From Chitinophagaceae bacterium (GTDB lineage: Bacteria; Bacteroidota; Bacteroidia; Chitinophagales; Chitinophagaceae), in assembly GCA_020403455.1 (NCBI GenBank), contig JADBXP010000024.1:141095-205094 (forward strand): a stretch of DNA of 64,000 bases, in the 5' to 3' direction. This document shows positions 43,891 through 52,787 of the stretch, piece by piece. The position numbers and the translations under genes were made by a program. The first letter of the stretch is position 1. Every line of letters starts with the position of its first letter. The notes beneath the pieces were generated by a model. That model saw only the letters and a list, made by a program, of their open reading frames with translations. It was not told the origin of the DNA and made no database searches.

Positions 43891-44658
43891 ATGTCTATTC
43901 ATTCTTCTTTTGACCTAACCGGAAAGGTAGCCCTCATCACCGGTGCCAGCAAAGGCATCGGCGAAGCCATGGCACGCCTTTTCGCTGCACAAGGGGCCAT
44001 CGTTGTTATCAATTCACGCAAACAGGAAGAACTGGATGCTGTGGCCGAAAGCATTCGCGCAGCCGGCGGAACCTGTACCCCCATCGCTGCCAATACAGGC
44101 AACATGAGTTCTTGCCAACAGCTCATCCAACAAGCACTGGAAAAACACGGTAAAATTGATATCCTTGTGAACAATGCCGCTGCCAACCCGGTATTCGGTC
44201 CCATTGCTGAAACAGAAGAATGGGCCTTCGATAAGATCATGCAGGTAAATGTGAAAGCTCCTTTTGAATTGAGCAAACTGGTTTATCCGGTGATGAAAGC
44301 CAATGGCGGCGGGAGCATCATCAATGTGAGCTCTGTGGCCGGTCTGATTTCTGATTATGGACTGGGAATGTATGCGATCTCCAAAGCAGCACTGAACATG
44401 TTGACCAAGGTAACTGCCAAAGAATGGGGGAAAGATGGAATACGCGTCAATGCGATTTGTCCGGGCTGGATAAAAACCAAGTTTTCGGAAGCCCGCTGGC
44501 AAGATGAAAACTGGGTAAAACAATTGCAGAAAACACTGCCCGCCGGACGCATGGGAACCGTAGAAGAAATTGCCGGCTTGGCCCTCTTCCTCGTATCTGA
44601 TGCTGCAGGCTACTGTACCGGCGCAGTTTACATGGCCGATGGAGGCTTAACGATTTAA
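43891..44658 (+). CDS. Short-chain dehydrogenase/reductase (FabG-like)
   Basis: The 255-residue classical SDR has LITGASKGIGEAMARLFAA, NNAAANPVFGP, IINVSSVAGL, YAISKAALNMLTKVTAKEWG (YxxxK) and the C-terminal FLVSDAAGYCTGAVYMADGG. A 3-oxoacyl/3-hydroxyacyl-CoA or related substrate fits the operon, where it lies between an SDR and an acyl-CoA dehydrogenase with only ten bases to the next gene. In levulinate-type pathways an SDR completes the sequence to a 3-oxoacyl-CoA. Confidence 0.9.
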   Translation: MSIHSSFDLTGKVALITGASKGIGEAMARLFAAQGAIVVINSRKQEELDAVAESIRAAGGTCTPIAANTGNMSSCQQLIQQALEKHGKIDILVNNAAANPVFGPIAETEEWAFDKIMQVNVKAPFELSKLVYPVMKANGGGSIINVSSVAGLISDYGLGMYAISKAALNMLTKVTAKEWGKDGIRVNAICPGWIKTKFSEARWQDENWVKQLQKTLPAGRMGTVEEIAGLALFLVSDAAGYCTGAVYMADGGLTI

Positions 44659-44668
44659 TCAGTTCTAC

Positions 44669-45895
44669 ATGGAAGAAATATTTGTCACCGAACGCATCCG
44701 CACCCTGGTGCCGGCCATCCGCAGTTTCGTAGAAACAGAACTTATCCCGCTGGAATTGCACCACCGTGAGCGTGGGGGAAAAGCCACAGAAGCATTGCTG
44801 CAGCAAAAACGACAACTGGTGAAAGACCGCGGTTGGTGGAACCTGCACCTACCGGAAAAAGAAGGCGGTATGGGACTCACCCTTTGCGAATTTGGGCAGG
44901 TGAGTGAAGTACTTTCATTGGCACCCTATTATGGTCAATATACTTTCAACTGTCAGGCACCCGATATAGGGAATACTGAATTACTGGTTCGATTTGCCTC
45001 CGCAGAGATCAAAGAAAAATTTTTACATCCGTTGCTGGAAGGAAAAATTCGCAGTTGCTTTTCAATGACAGAGCCGGCAATGCCGGGTTCCAATCCCGTG
45101 CGGTTGGGAACAACCGCTGTTAGAGAAGGAGACCAGTATGTGATCAATGGCACCAAGTGGTTCACTACCGGTGCCGATGGAGCCGCCTTCACCATTGTAA
45201 TGGCAGTTACCAATCCTGATGCAGCTCCCCATCAACGTGCCAGCATGATCGTGGTACCCACTGATACTCCCGGCTATGAACGAGTGAGGAACATACCCGT
45301 ATTTGGTGAGGAAGGCGAGGGCTGGGCCAGTCACTCGGAAGTACAGTTCACCAATTGCAGAGTACCCGCCTCACACCTCATAGGTGAAGAAGGCATGGGA
45401 TTCAGATTGGCACAGGAACGCCTTGGTCCGGGTCGCATCCACCATTGCATGCGTTGGGTAGGCATAGCCGAAAAAGCTTTCGACCTGATGTGCCGCCGTG
45501 CTGCCACCCGTGAAATGGAAGAAGATGTGCTACTCGGACAAAAACAATTCATTCAGGGGTTCATCGCGGAAAGCCGCGTAGAAATAGACGCGTCAAGGTT
45601 GCTGGTATTGCGCACTGCCCACCACATCGATCTGCGGGGCGCAGCACAATGCCGCGAAGAAATCGCCGGCATCAAATTCTATGTAGCCAATATGTTTCTT
45701 CGTGTACTCGACAGAGCCATACAGGTGCATGGAGCGATGGGACTCACCGATGATACGCTGCTTGCCAACCTTTATCAACATGAACGCGGTGCACGGATCT
45801 GGGATGGTGCCGATGAAGTACACAAACAAAGTCTGGCCATACAAATTCTAAAGCGCTACGGTCTGGATGTAAAAAAGAAAAATAAATTGTCTTAA
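44669..45895 (+). CDS. Acyl-CoA dehydrogenase of the ACAD10/11 type
   Basis: The 408-residue flavoprotein has FSMTEPAMPGSNPV (FAD/substrate site), GTKWFTTGADGA and the signature LGPGRIHHCMRWVGIAEKAF, which is characteristic of ACAD10/11-like enzymes and not of ordinary fatty-acyl dehydrogenases. The C-terminal RIWDGADEVHKQSLA takes the place of the usual EGT motif. In characterised relatives the enzyme acts after a kinase to eliminate phosphate from a 4-phosphoacyl-CoA and form an enoyl-CoA. The next gene is an APH-like kinase starting 10 bases later. Confidence 0.9.
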   Translation: MEEIFVTERIRTLVPAIRSFVETELIPLELHHRERGGKATEALLQQKRQLVKDRGWWNLHLPEKEGGMGLTLCEFGQVSEVLSLAPYYGQYTFNCQAPDIGNTELLVRFASAEIKEKFLHPLLEGKIRSCFSMTEPAMPGSNPVRLGTTAVREGDQYVINGTKWFTTGADGAAFTIVMAVTNPDAAPHQRASMIVVPTDTPGYERVRNIPVFGEEGEGWASHSEVQFTNCRVPASHLIGEEGMGFRLAQERLGPGRIHHCMRWVGIAEKAFDLMCRRAATREMEEDVLLGQKQFIQGFIAESRVEIDASRLLVLRTAHHIDLRGAAQCREEIAGIKFYVANMFLRVLDRAIQVHGAMGLTDDTLLANLYQHERGARIWDGADEVHKQSLAIQILKRYGLDVKKKNKLS

Positions 45896-45904
45896 TCATT
45901 CCGC

Positions 45905-46939
45905 ATGTCGCTTCCTAACCTCAATCAGCAGTTGCCTGCTTTGCAGGAATGGTTAGATATTCAGCTGCCATCCGTTGGTACTGTTCAGAACATTCATCCC
46001 GTTACCGGCGGTTATTCGAATCTCACTTTCCGCCTCAACACAACGACAGGCAATTACATGCTGCGCATGCCTCCTCCCGGTTCTGCTGTGAAAACAGCCC
46101 ACGACATGGGTAGAGAATTTCGGGTACTTTCAGCACTTCGTCCCTCCTATCCCCTGGTACCACGGGCCTATGTTTATTGCGAAGACGCTGCAGTATTGGG
46201 CGCCCCTTTTTACATCATGGAAGAATTACAGGGCATGGTTCTCAGGCCCGGAAATGAAGTGTTGAAAAACATATCCGCCGAAAAATTTCATACCATGTCC
46301 ATGCAACTGATCAACAACCTGGTTGAGCTGCATGCCATTGATATCAATGCTACCGGACTATCACAACTAGGAAAACCTGAAGGGTATGTGCTGCGACAAG
46401 TAAAGGGCTGGACCGAAAGGTATTTTCAATCAGCAACCGATGAGTTGCATGATATGGAAATGTTGGCAGACTGGTTGAGGAAACAAACACCGCGTGCACA
46501 GGAAGCTACGTTGCTGCACAATGATTACAAATACGACAATGTTTTATTCGACAACAACCTTTCTACCATCACCGGCGTTCTCGATTGGGAAATGGCAACG
46601 GTGGGCAACCCGCTGATGGACCTTGGCGCTGCCCTCGCCTATTGGTTTGAAGCCAATGACAACAAGGCATTTCGCAGCTACAACATCACCTGGCTGCCCG
46701 GCAATCTGAATCGAAGGGACTGTGCCGATCTCTATGCAGAGAAAAGCGGAAGAGACCTCGGCGACTTGCTTTTCTATTATGTATTCGGACTATTCAAGAA
46801 CGCAGTTATTGTTCAACAAATCTATTACCGCTGGAAGAAGGGACTGCATCCCGACAATCGATTCGAAACCCTGTTGGAACTGGTTAAATTACTTGGCCGT
46901 CATGGCATAGCAACACTGGAAAAAAATTCCATTTCCTGA
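45905..46939 (+). CDS. APH-family phosphotransferase (LvaA/ACAD11-kinase-like)
   Basis: The 344-residue protein has kinase-like motifs: VTGGYSNLTFRL (nucleotide loop), YMLRMPPPGSAVKTAHDMGREFRVL, the catalytic loop LLHNDYKYDNVLF and the metal-binding GVLDWEMATVGNPLMDLGAAL. This pattern is that of the kinase domain joined to ACAD in mammalian ACAD10/11 and of the separate LvaA kinase of Pseudomonas levulinate catabolism. It would phosphorylate the 4-hydroxyl of a 4-hydroxyacyl-CoA. Its stop TGA directly abuts the stop of the convergent gene, with no spacer. Confidence 0.9.
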   Translation: MSLPNLNQQLPALQEWLDIQLPSVGTVQNIHPVTGGYSNLTFRLNTTTGNYMLRMPPPGSAVKTAHDMGREFRVLSALRPSYPLVPRAYVYCEDAAVLGAPFYIMEELQGMVLRPGNEVLKNISAEKFHTMSMQLINNLVELHAIDINATGLSQLGKPEGYVLRQVKGWTERYFQSATDELHDMEMLADWLRKQTPRAQEATLLHNDYKYDNVLFDNNLSTITGVLDWEMATVGNPLMDLGAALAYWFEANDNKAFRSYNITWLPGNLNRRDCADLYAEKSGRDLGDLLFYYVFGLFKNAVIVQQIYYRWKKGLHPDNRFETLLELVKLLGRHGIATLEKNSIS

Positions 46940-47710
46940 TCAACGCCTGCGACGCAAACCGCCTCGCCAATTGAATCGCTCAGAGCGGAACAGCTCATAG
47001 TTCTTACCGATCATATATCCCAGCTCCAGGTCATTCAACCGGAGCAATGTTTCATAATCAGGCCGATAGCGCACCATAAAACTATCCAGATCTGGCGAAG
47101 TAAGTCTGGTGATCTTGCGCACAAATGGTTTAGTGAAACGACTGTCGATATATTTATCCTGCTCCTGTATCAGCAATCGACGTTGCAGATTCAGCAAACT
47201 TGCGGTCCGCTTAAATCGAAACATGTTGATGATCTCATTGATGTCAAATCCAGCCGTCAAACCGCCGGGATTGAAATTCGGGTTATTGGTCAGTCGAAGC
47301 GTAGGTTTTCTGAAATCAAATGCCTTCGCATTGTCACGTCGGTTTTTGATGGAATCAAACCGATAATAACTGTTACGCACTACCACATCGGGAAGATCAA
47401 ATGCGCGCAGGTGCAACATCACATTAAAATTCTCGGTATTGGAAATCGTATCCACCGGATATTTCATGGTAGTCTTGCCAATGAGAGAAAACCAAATGGA
47501 ATCCTGCGCCGGAACAGTTATGGAATACCTTCCCATAGAATCGGTAATGGTTCCTTTGCCTGATGTACTGATTACCCCTACTGCCTCCAGCGGACGACGG
47601 GCAGACAGATCATAAACCGTACCACTGATGGTTACCTGCTGTGCCAGAACTGATCCCGACAAGATGCAAGCCGTGAACAGAACCAATAGAAATAAGCAGG
47701 ATGACCTCAA
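46940..47710 (-). CDS. Secreted protein with carboxypeptidase-regulatory-like domain
   Basis: The 256-residue protein has a signal peptide (SCLFLLVLFTACILSGSVLAQ), a CarboxypepD-reg-like beta-sandwich (VTISGTVYDLSARRPLEAVGVISTSGKGTITDSMGRYSI) and a helix-rich C-terminal part with Arg-rich end (FNWRGGLRRRR). The role is unknown; similar domain proteins sit in the periplasm or outer membrane. Start is the TTG at 47710, the only start available after an in-frame stop and before the signal helix. Its stop abuts the kinase stop codon at 46939. Confidence 0.75.
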   Translation of the reverse strand: MRSSCLFLLVLFTACILSGSVLAQQVTISGTVYDLSARRPLEAVGVISTSGKGTITDSMGRYSITVPAQDSIWFSLIGKTTMKYPVDTISNTENFNVMLHLRAFDLPDVVVRNSYYRFDSIKNRRDNAKAFDFRKPTLRLTNNPNFNPGGLTAGFDINEIINMFRFKRTASLLNLQRRLLIQEQDKYIDSRFTKPFVRKITRLTSPDLDSFMVRYRPDYETLLRLNDLELGYMIGKNYELFRSERFNWRGGLRRRR

Positions 47711-47808
47711 AGCAGGAGTTTATTTGTAAACATAATTAACAAGCGGAAGCCCTCATCAGTTCAGCCGCAAATTAACTTGGTTTTTGCACTTCATCCCTAA
47801 CGCTCTAC

Positions 47809-48540
47809 TCAGAAATGTGCTTCCAGAATCTGAGGCAGCATCTTTCGCCAGGTGGGCCAGTCATGCGTGATATCATGTCCCCAAATTCCCAGGTCATGCG
47901 GAATGCCCTTTTGGTGAAGGATACCGGAGAATCTCCTGGATGCTTCCGGATCTTCATACGCACCGCTGCCGGTATAAATATGTATATGGCCGCTGTTGCG
48001 GATGCGCTCCAGGTACCAGGGATCTTCGAGGCGGGGCAAGTAATGTTCCGGACTATTATAATATACCTGTTCGTCGAAAAACCCACGGGTATATTCCATC
48101 AGGTTATAGACTCCACTCATGCTGATGGTTCCCTGAATCAGGTCGGGACGTTTGAGAAAAAGATTCATCGCATGGAGTGCGCCAAAAGAAGCACCGCAAC
48201 AATAGATAGGCGTCTCCTCACTGGTATGCGTTCTTACAAAAGGAATCAGTTCTTTCCAAACATATTCATTGAACTGGTTGTGCCGGATGGCTTTGTGCGC
48301 CGGAACCATGGTATCGTGCATCCAACTCTCTTTGTTGATGCTGTTGATGCTGAAAACCTTCATCTTTCCCCCATCGATAAAAGGAGCCAGGGCATCTATG
48401 AGCTGAAAACGTTCATACTCCAGAAAGTCTGCTGCTGCCGTGGGAATCAAAATCAAGGCAAAACCATAATGTCCATAGGTAACAACCGGCATTTCGGCAT
48501 CAAGGGCCGGACTATACCAGGAGGTGATCGATCTGTTCAT
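47809..48540 (-). CDS. Esterase-family alpha/beta hydrolase
   Basis: The 243-residue protein belongs to the esterase D-like group. Nucleophile Ser is in YCCGASFGALHAMNLFL, acid residue in YTGSGAYEDPEASR and His in GHDITHDWPTWRKMLP, following the N-terminal SPALDAEMPVVTYGHYGFAL and Trp-rich SINKESWMHDTM. No signal peptide is seen, so it is cytosolic. The substrate is unknown. It ends upstream of the regulatory-domain gene and is followed, on the same strand upstream, by parA with 43 bases between. Confidence 0.85.
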   Translation of the reverse strand: MNRSITSWYSPALDAEMPVVTYGHYGFALILIPTAAADFLEYERFQLIDALAPFIDGGKMKVFSINSINKESWMHDTMVPAHKAIRHNQFNEYVWKELIPFVRTHTSEETPIYCCGASFGALHAMNLFLKRPDLIQGTISMSGVYNLMEYTRGFFDEQVYYNSPEHYLPRLEDPWYLERIRNSGHIHIYTGSGAYEDPEASRRFSGILHQKGIPHDLGIWGHDITHDWPTWRKMLPQILEAHF

Positions 48541-48583
48541 GCGGGGAATGGGCTGTTATAGGCAGCACTGATTTAAAGGAAAA

Positions 48584-49327
48584 TTACTCAATACAATTTT
48601 TGCGGATTTCTTTCCAAAGATCCTGGTAACACTGGGCTGCATAGCTGGTGCGGGCAAAAGTTGCCAACGGTGCCTGTTGAATACCCATCTTCTCCACATC
48701 ACTCAGATAAGGGATGTAATTTTTAAAAAATACTTTGTCCTTATAAAACTCCGTCATCACTTCATGGTGCAGGTTCTTGCGGTGATCGACCATGCTGAAG
48801 AAACATTTGATCTTAGAGCTGTCGAGATCATTCGCTTTAAAATACTCCATCACCGTTTCGTAAGAACGAATTGAAAGGGTGGTGGGAATATTGGGCATCA
48901 ATACCCAGTCTGCAGCGTAAAAAATAGTTTCATGCAGCAGAGAAATGCCGGGCGGACTATCCAGAAAAATCACGTCATATTTTTTCTGTAGTGGTGCGAG
49001 CAGAGAGGCTATCTTTTTTCTGGACTGCTTCATTTCGTGCAACAATACATCGGCATGTCTGGCAGATAAGTCTGCCGGAACCACGTCCAGGTGTTCATAC
49101 GGTGTTGCCTGGATGGCATGCATCAACTCAAACTCATTGCTTAAAATTTTCTTTGATTCATTCTTTACGCTGGCCTGTGCGCCCAAATAGAAAGAAGAAG
49201 ATCCCTGCGGATCGAGATCCCAGATGAGTGTTTTAAAACCTTGTTGGGCACTCAGGAATGCCAGGTTGATGGTGGCTGCAGTTTTTCCTACCCCACCTTT
49301 GAGGTTGTACAATGCAATAGTTACCAT
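48584..49327 (-). CDS. ParA-family ATPase
   Basis: The 247-residue protein carries a deviant Walker A (LYNLKGGVGKTAATINLA), Walker A' and B regions (TLIWDLDPQGSSSFYLG, YDVIFLDSPPGISLLHETI). It should position or segregate a cargo using ATP-dependent surface binding. No parB, parS or replication gene is nearby, so chromosome or plasmid segregation is not supported by the context; positioning of a protein complex is possible. TATATTG stands four bases before the ATG. Confidence 0.87.
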   Translation of the reverse strand: MVTIALYNLKGGVGKTAATINLAFLSAQQGFKTLIWDLDPQGSSSFYLGAQASVKNESKKILSNEFELMHAIQATPYEHLDVVPADLSARHADVLLHEMKQSRKKIASLLAPLQKKYDVIFLDSPPGISLLHETIFYAADWVLMPNIPTTLSIRSYETVMEYFKANDLDSSKIKCFFSMVDHRKNLHHEVMTEFYKDKVFFKNYIPYLSDVEKMGIQQAPLATFARTSYAAQCYQDLWKEIRKNCIE

Positions 49328-49369
49328 GCTTCAATATACGTAATTTTTTACAAGTAGTGTGTCCCGGGA

Positions 49370-50626
49370 TCAGAGCAATCCTCCCATCAGCAAGCATCCC
49401 ACCACAATCCAGGGGGGCTGAACGCGGCGGGATTGCAGCAAAAAAACCGTGAAAGCGACAATGCCCAGATCGGCAAAAGCCAGTGGCTCGGCCCTCCACA
49501 GCGGATACCAGAAAGTATCCATGATCAGGTAACAAGTCGAGCCGGCCATGATGCCCACTACCGCAGCATGAATACCTTCCAGCGACCGATAGATGACGGC
49601 ATATTTTTTTAGGTACTGCCACACAGGAAAAAAGAAAAGCACGAGCAAGGCACTGGGTAGGAAAATGGCAATGGCTCCAATCACAATACCCACGGCATGT
49701 GCCACCTGTCCGTCATCCCGCATTACCATGCCTCCGGTAAATGCTCCTATGGAGAATACCGGACCCGGAATGGCCCTCACAACACCCGAAGCCGTGAGGA
49801 AGTGATCACGATTGATGCGCAGCACGTCTTTCTTTTGATTTTGAATGTGTTTTGTTTCAGGACGAGTAACATACTGCTCATACATCAATGGTATCAATAC
49901 ATCGCCTCCACCAAACACAAGACTGCCAAAACGATACGCATTTTCGAAGAGGTTGAAAGCCCTGCGATTTTTCCAGTTTCGGTTGCTGGCTGTTTCAGAT
50001 AAGTAAGCAGCGACAGCGAAAATCATGAGAAAAATCAACAGGTTGCCCCAGCGCACCGGTTTTCGGGGTCCGGCTTGTTCAGGAATTCGCTTGTCACTGA
50101 AATTGGTAACGATGCCGGCCAATAATATCAATGCAGGAAACACCCAGGGTGTTTTAAACGCCAGGAAGGTACCAATCGTTGCTAATACCATGATCACCCG
50201 GGTGATGGTGTTGGTTACAGAAATTTCCATGAAACGAAAGGCAGAAAATCCAATGAAGCCAATGGCCATCGGCTGCATGAAACGAAACCAATGAATGGTT
50301 TTTCCCTGGTCATCAAAATAATCGAGGAGATAGGAAAGTCCGCCCATGAGCACGCAGGCAGGGGTGATCCAGATCAGTAGGGTGGCAACCGCCAGGAGAA
50401 GCCCGCCCCGCTTATAACCAATGAGGGTAAGGGTTTGGGTGGAAGAAGCACCGGGCAGCAACTGACAGAATCCATTGTACTCCATCAGTTCCTCTTCCGT
50501 TACATCGCGGCGGCGCTTCACGAATGTCTGGTACATCATACCCAGGTGACCCTGGGGTCCACCAAAGGCAGTGATGCTGTGCAAGAGCACGGCCTTCAAA
50601 AAAGGGATGTGTCTTAAAAAATGCAA
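49370..50626 (-). CDS. chrA: Chromate transporter, two-domain type
   Basis: The 418-residue membrane protein has two related halves, each beginning with the CHR motif. The first is [53 protein letters not shown]; the second is [51 protein letters not shown]. Ten to twelve helices are predicted. It is expected to export chromate or exchange sulfate/chromate. The only available start is TTG at 50626, just upstream of [12 protein letters not shown], preceded by an in-frame stop. Confidence 0.88.
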   Translation of the reverse strand: MHFLRHIPFLKAVLLHSITAFGGPQGHLGMMYQTFVKRRRDVTEEELMEYNGFCQLLPGASSTQTLTLIGYKRGGLLLAVATLLIWITPACVLMGGLSYLLDYFDDQGKTIHWFRFMQPMAIGFIGFSAFRFMEISVTNTITRVIMVLATIGTFLAFKTPWVFPALILLAGIVTNFSDKRIPEQAGPRKPVRWGNLLIFLMIFAVAAYLSETASNRNWKNRRAFNLFENAYRFGSLVFGGGDVLIPLMYEQYVTRPETKHIQNQKKDVLRINRDHFLTASGVVRAIPGPVFSIGAFTGGMVMRDDGQVAHAVGIVIGAIAIFLPSALLVLFFFPVWQYLKKYAVIYRSLEGIHAAVVGIMAGSTCYLIMDTFWYPLWRAEPLAFADLGIVAFTVFLLQSRRVQPPWIVVGCLLMGGLL

Positions 50627-50674
50627 GTCAGCCGATTTTCAACCCAAACTCGATTATCGTGCTAAAGATATCGG

Positions 50675-51619
50675 TTATTTTTTTAGTCCTATCTCCCGCA
50701 ATCTTTCTTCGAGGTATTCCCCTGCAGTAATATCGGTATACGCCTTGGGATGTGCGCTATCGATGCACCGGTCGAGGCAGGCCAAACTCATTTCGCTGCG
50801 CGGATGCAGGAAGAAGGGCATGGAGAAACGGCTGGTATGCCACATTTCACGGGGAGGGTTGACCACGCGGTGGGTGGTACTCTTGAGCATGTTGTTGGTC
50901 AGGCGTTGCAACATATCACCCACATTCACTACTATTTGATTGGGAAGAGAAGTAACGCCTACCCATTCGCCCTGCTTGTTCAATATCTGTAATCCATCGG
51001 CAGAAGCACCCACCAGCAGTGTGATGAGGTTGATGTCTTCGTGCTGTTCTGCCCGTATGGCCGACCTGGGTTCATGCGTGATGGGTGGATAGTGAATGCA
51101 ACGCAGGATCGAATTGCCATTGTGCAGGTGCGGTTCGAAATAGCGCGGATCCAGACCGAGGTATTCTGCGATGGCCGACAACAAGGCACCACCGCTTTTT
51201 TCAAAATGCCGGTAAGCATTGAACAAGGTTTCGTCGAATCGGGCGATATCGGTTACAGATACATTGGTTGGATACTCTTTGGCAATAGCATCACCGTCGG
51301 AAACTGTTTGACCATATTGAAAGAATTCTTTCAGATCGGGTGCATCACTTCCCTTGGCATGCTCCTTTCCAAAACTGGTATATCCCCTTTGACCCGCAAG
51401 GCCCGGTACTTCGTACTTTCTTTTTTGTTGTTCTTCCAGGGCGAAAAATTCCTGCACCAATCGGTACAGATCGGCAATCAGGTCATCCGGAATACCATGG
51501 TTGGTAACAGATACAAATCCGACCTCTTCGAAGGCATGTCCTAATTCCTGCACAAATGCCGCCTGACGGGCGGGCGTGCCGTGTAAAAACTGATCCAGAT
51601 CAACTACCGGTATGGCCAT
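50675..51619 (-). CDS. 2-oxoglutarate/Fe(II)-dependent oxygenase, isopenicillin N synthase-like
   Basis: The 314-residue protein shows the DIOX_N domain (IPVVDLDQFLHGTPARQAAF, FVSVTNHGIPDDLIADLY), then the jelly-roll core with the iron ligands HEDINLIT (HxD) and a distal His with Arg in MLKSTTHRVVNPPREM (2-oxoglutarate-type R). The C-terminal RFSMPFFLHPRSEM is typical. It hydroxylates or oxidises an unidentified substrate. The start is ATG 51619; a TTG at 51640 would add seven non-homologous residues. The neighbours do not indicate a pathway. Confidence 0.87.
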   Translation of the reverse strand: MAIPVVDLDQFLHGTPARQAAFVQELGHAFEEVGFVSVTNHGIPDDLIADLYRLVQEFFALEEQQKRKYEVPGLAGQRGYTSFGKEHAKGSDAPDLKEFFQYGQTVSDGDAIAKEYPTNVSVTDIARFDETLFNAYRHFEKSGGALLSAIAEYLGLDPRYFEPHLHNGNSILRCIHYPPITHEPRSAIRAEQHEDINLITLLVGASADGLQILNKQGEWVGVTSLPNQIVVNVGDMLQRLTNNMLKSTTHRVVNPPREMWHTSRFSMPFFLHPRSEMSLACLDRCIDSAHPKAYTDITAGEYLEERLREIGLKK

Positions 51620-51714
51620 ACAATTAATTTTAATAAGCAACTATCTGCATCCTGCAGTAGTCTATTGAATAACGATAGCGCTACATCTTTTATGCGCAAT
51701 TCGGTTAATTTTAT

Positions 51715-51722
51715 CAACTTTG
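51715..51722 (+). promoter_or_regulatory. Probable -7 box CAACTTTG for the DUF3089 gene, 4 nt before its ATG
   Basis: Matches TAnnTTTG at 7 of 8 positions and is followed by CACC and ATG at 51727, the same four-base spacing seen at other genes in the window. Confidence 0.4.
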
Positions 51723-51726
51723 CACC

Positions 51727-52764
51727 ATGAATCTATCTCGCCTGCTTGTCCTTGTTCTTGTATTGATCTTCGCTGCCTGTTCACCTAAGTTCAACCGCTA
51801 TTCCGGCAACTATCGCTTTACTTCCGCCGAAGGCGCCCCCAACTATGCCCAACTTGATTACTGGGCAGCACATCCTTATAAAAAGGACCCCTCCGATAGC
51901 GTTCCCGCACCATTGCGCGCCAATTACCGCCCAGACTCCTTGGTAGATGTTTTTTTTATCCATCCTACCACTTACACCGCAGAAGAGAAAAAGACCGGCT
52001 GGAATGCCCGTACCGATGATGCAGAACTGAATGCCAAAACAGATTTTAGTCCGATACTCTACCAGGCCAGCATCTTCAATGAAGTGGGAAGAGTATTTGC
52101 CCCAAGGTATCGCCAGGCCCATCTCTCCGCCTATTATCCAAGAACAAAAGAAGATACCATCGCCGCATTGAATGCCTTCAACCTGGCTTACTCCGATGTA
52201 AAAAATGCTTTTCTCTATTACTTGCAAAATGAGAACAAAGGCAGGCCCATCATCATTGCCTCCCATAGCCAGGGCTCTACCCATGCCCAGCGACTCCTGC
52301 TCGAATTTTTCGACAATGCTCTGCTCTACAATAAACTGGTGGCCGCTTATATTCCCGGCATGTATGTGAATACAGAGAAATTTGTCAACATCCGTCCCTG
52401 CCAAACACCTCATCAAACCGGGTGTATGGTGGGCTGGAGAACCTATCGAGAGGGTTATGTACCTGAATTCGTTGAGAAAGAAAAAGGTAGTTCACTCGTA
52501 ACCAACCCCATCACATGGGACAGCAGCCGGCCCACAGCAGACCGCTTTGAAAACAAGGGAGCCATTCTCCTCAAATTCAATAAGCTAATATCACTATCGA
52601 CAGCGGCCAATATACATGATCGGGTATTGTGGACGCCTCGCCCTGTTTTTTTTGGCAGCAGTCTCTACAAAACCGAGAATTACCATGCAGGTGATTTCAA
52701 CTTATATTACGTCAACGTGCGCGAGAACCTGCAAGTTCGTCTTTCAGCTTTTTGGAAAAAATAA
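51727..52764 (+). CDS. DUF3089 family lipoprotein (putative esterase-like)
   Basis: The 345-residue protein has a lipobox (LVLIFAACSPKF). The family motifs are VDVFFIHPTTYTAEEKKTGWNA, RQAHLSAYYP, IIIASHSQGSTHAQRLLLEF (G/S-H-S-Q-G, an alpha/beta-hydrolase nucleophile elbow), and a C-terminal GDFNLYYVNVRENLQVRLSAFW. It probably hydrolyses an ester or lipid at the cell envelope, but no substrate is known. It converges with recQ 24 bases downstream, without a visible terminator. Confidence 0.87.
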   Translation: MNLSRLLVLVLVLIFAACSPKFNRYSGNYRFTSAEGAPNYAQLDYWAAHPYKKDPSDSVPAPLRANYRPDSLVDVFFIHPTTYTAEEKKTGWNARTDDAELNAKTDFSPILYQASIFNEVGRVFAPRYRQAHLSAYYPRTKEDTIAALNAFNLAYSDVKNAFLYYLQNENKGRPIIIASHSQGSTHAQRLLLEFFDNALLYNKLVAAYIPGMYVNTEKFVNIRPCQTPHQTGCMVGWRTYREGYVPEFVEKEKGSSLVTNPITWDSSRPTADRFENKGAILLKFNKLISLSTAANIHDRVLWTPRPVFFGSSLYKTENYHAGDFNLYYVNVRENLQVRLSAFWKK

Positions 52765-52787
52765 GGAAGGCGTACGATTGACATTGA

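Noticed and set aside
47815..48561. Plus-strand frame (248 aa) antisense to the esterase gene
   Set aside because: The minus strand encodes a complete esterase with catalytic triad; the antisense frame has no motifs.
48584..49327. ParA as evidence for a plasmid or partition locus
   Set aside because: No parB, parS, rep or oriV-like sequence nearby and housekeeping genes on both sides; a chromosomal orphan is more likely.
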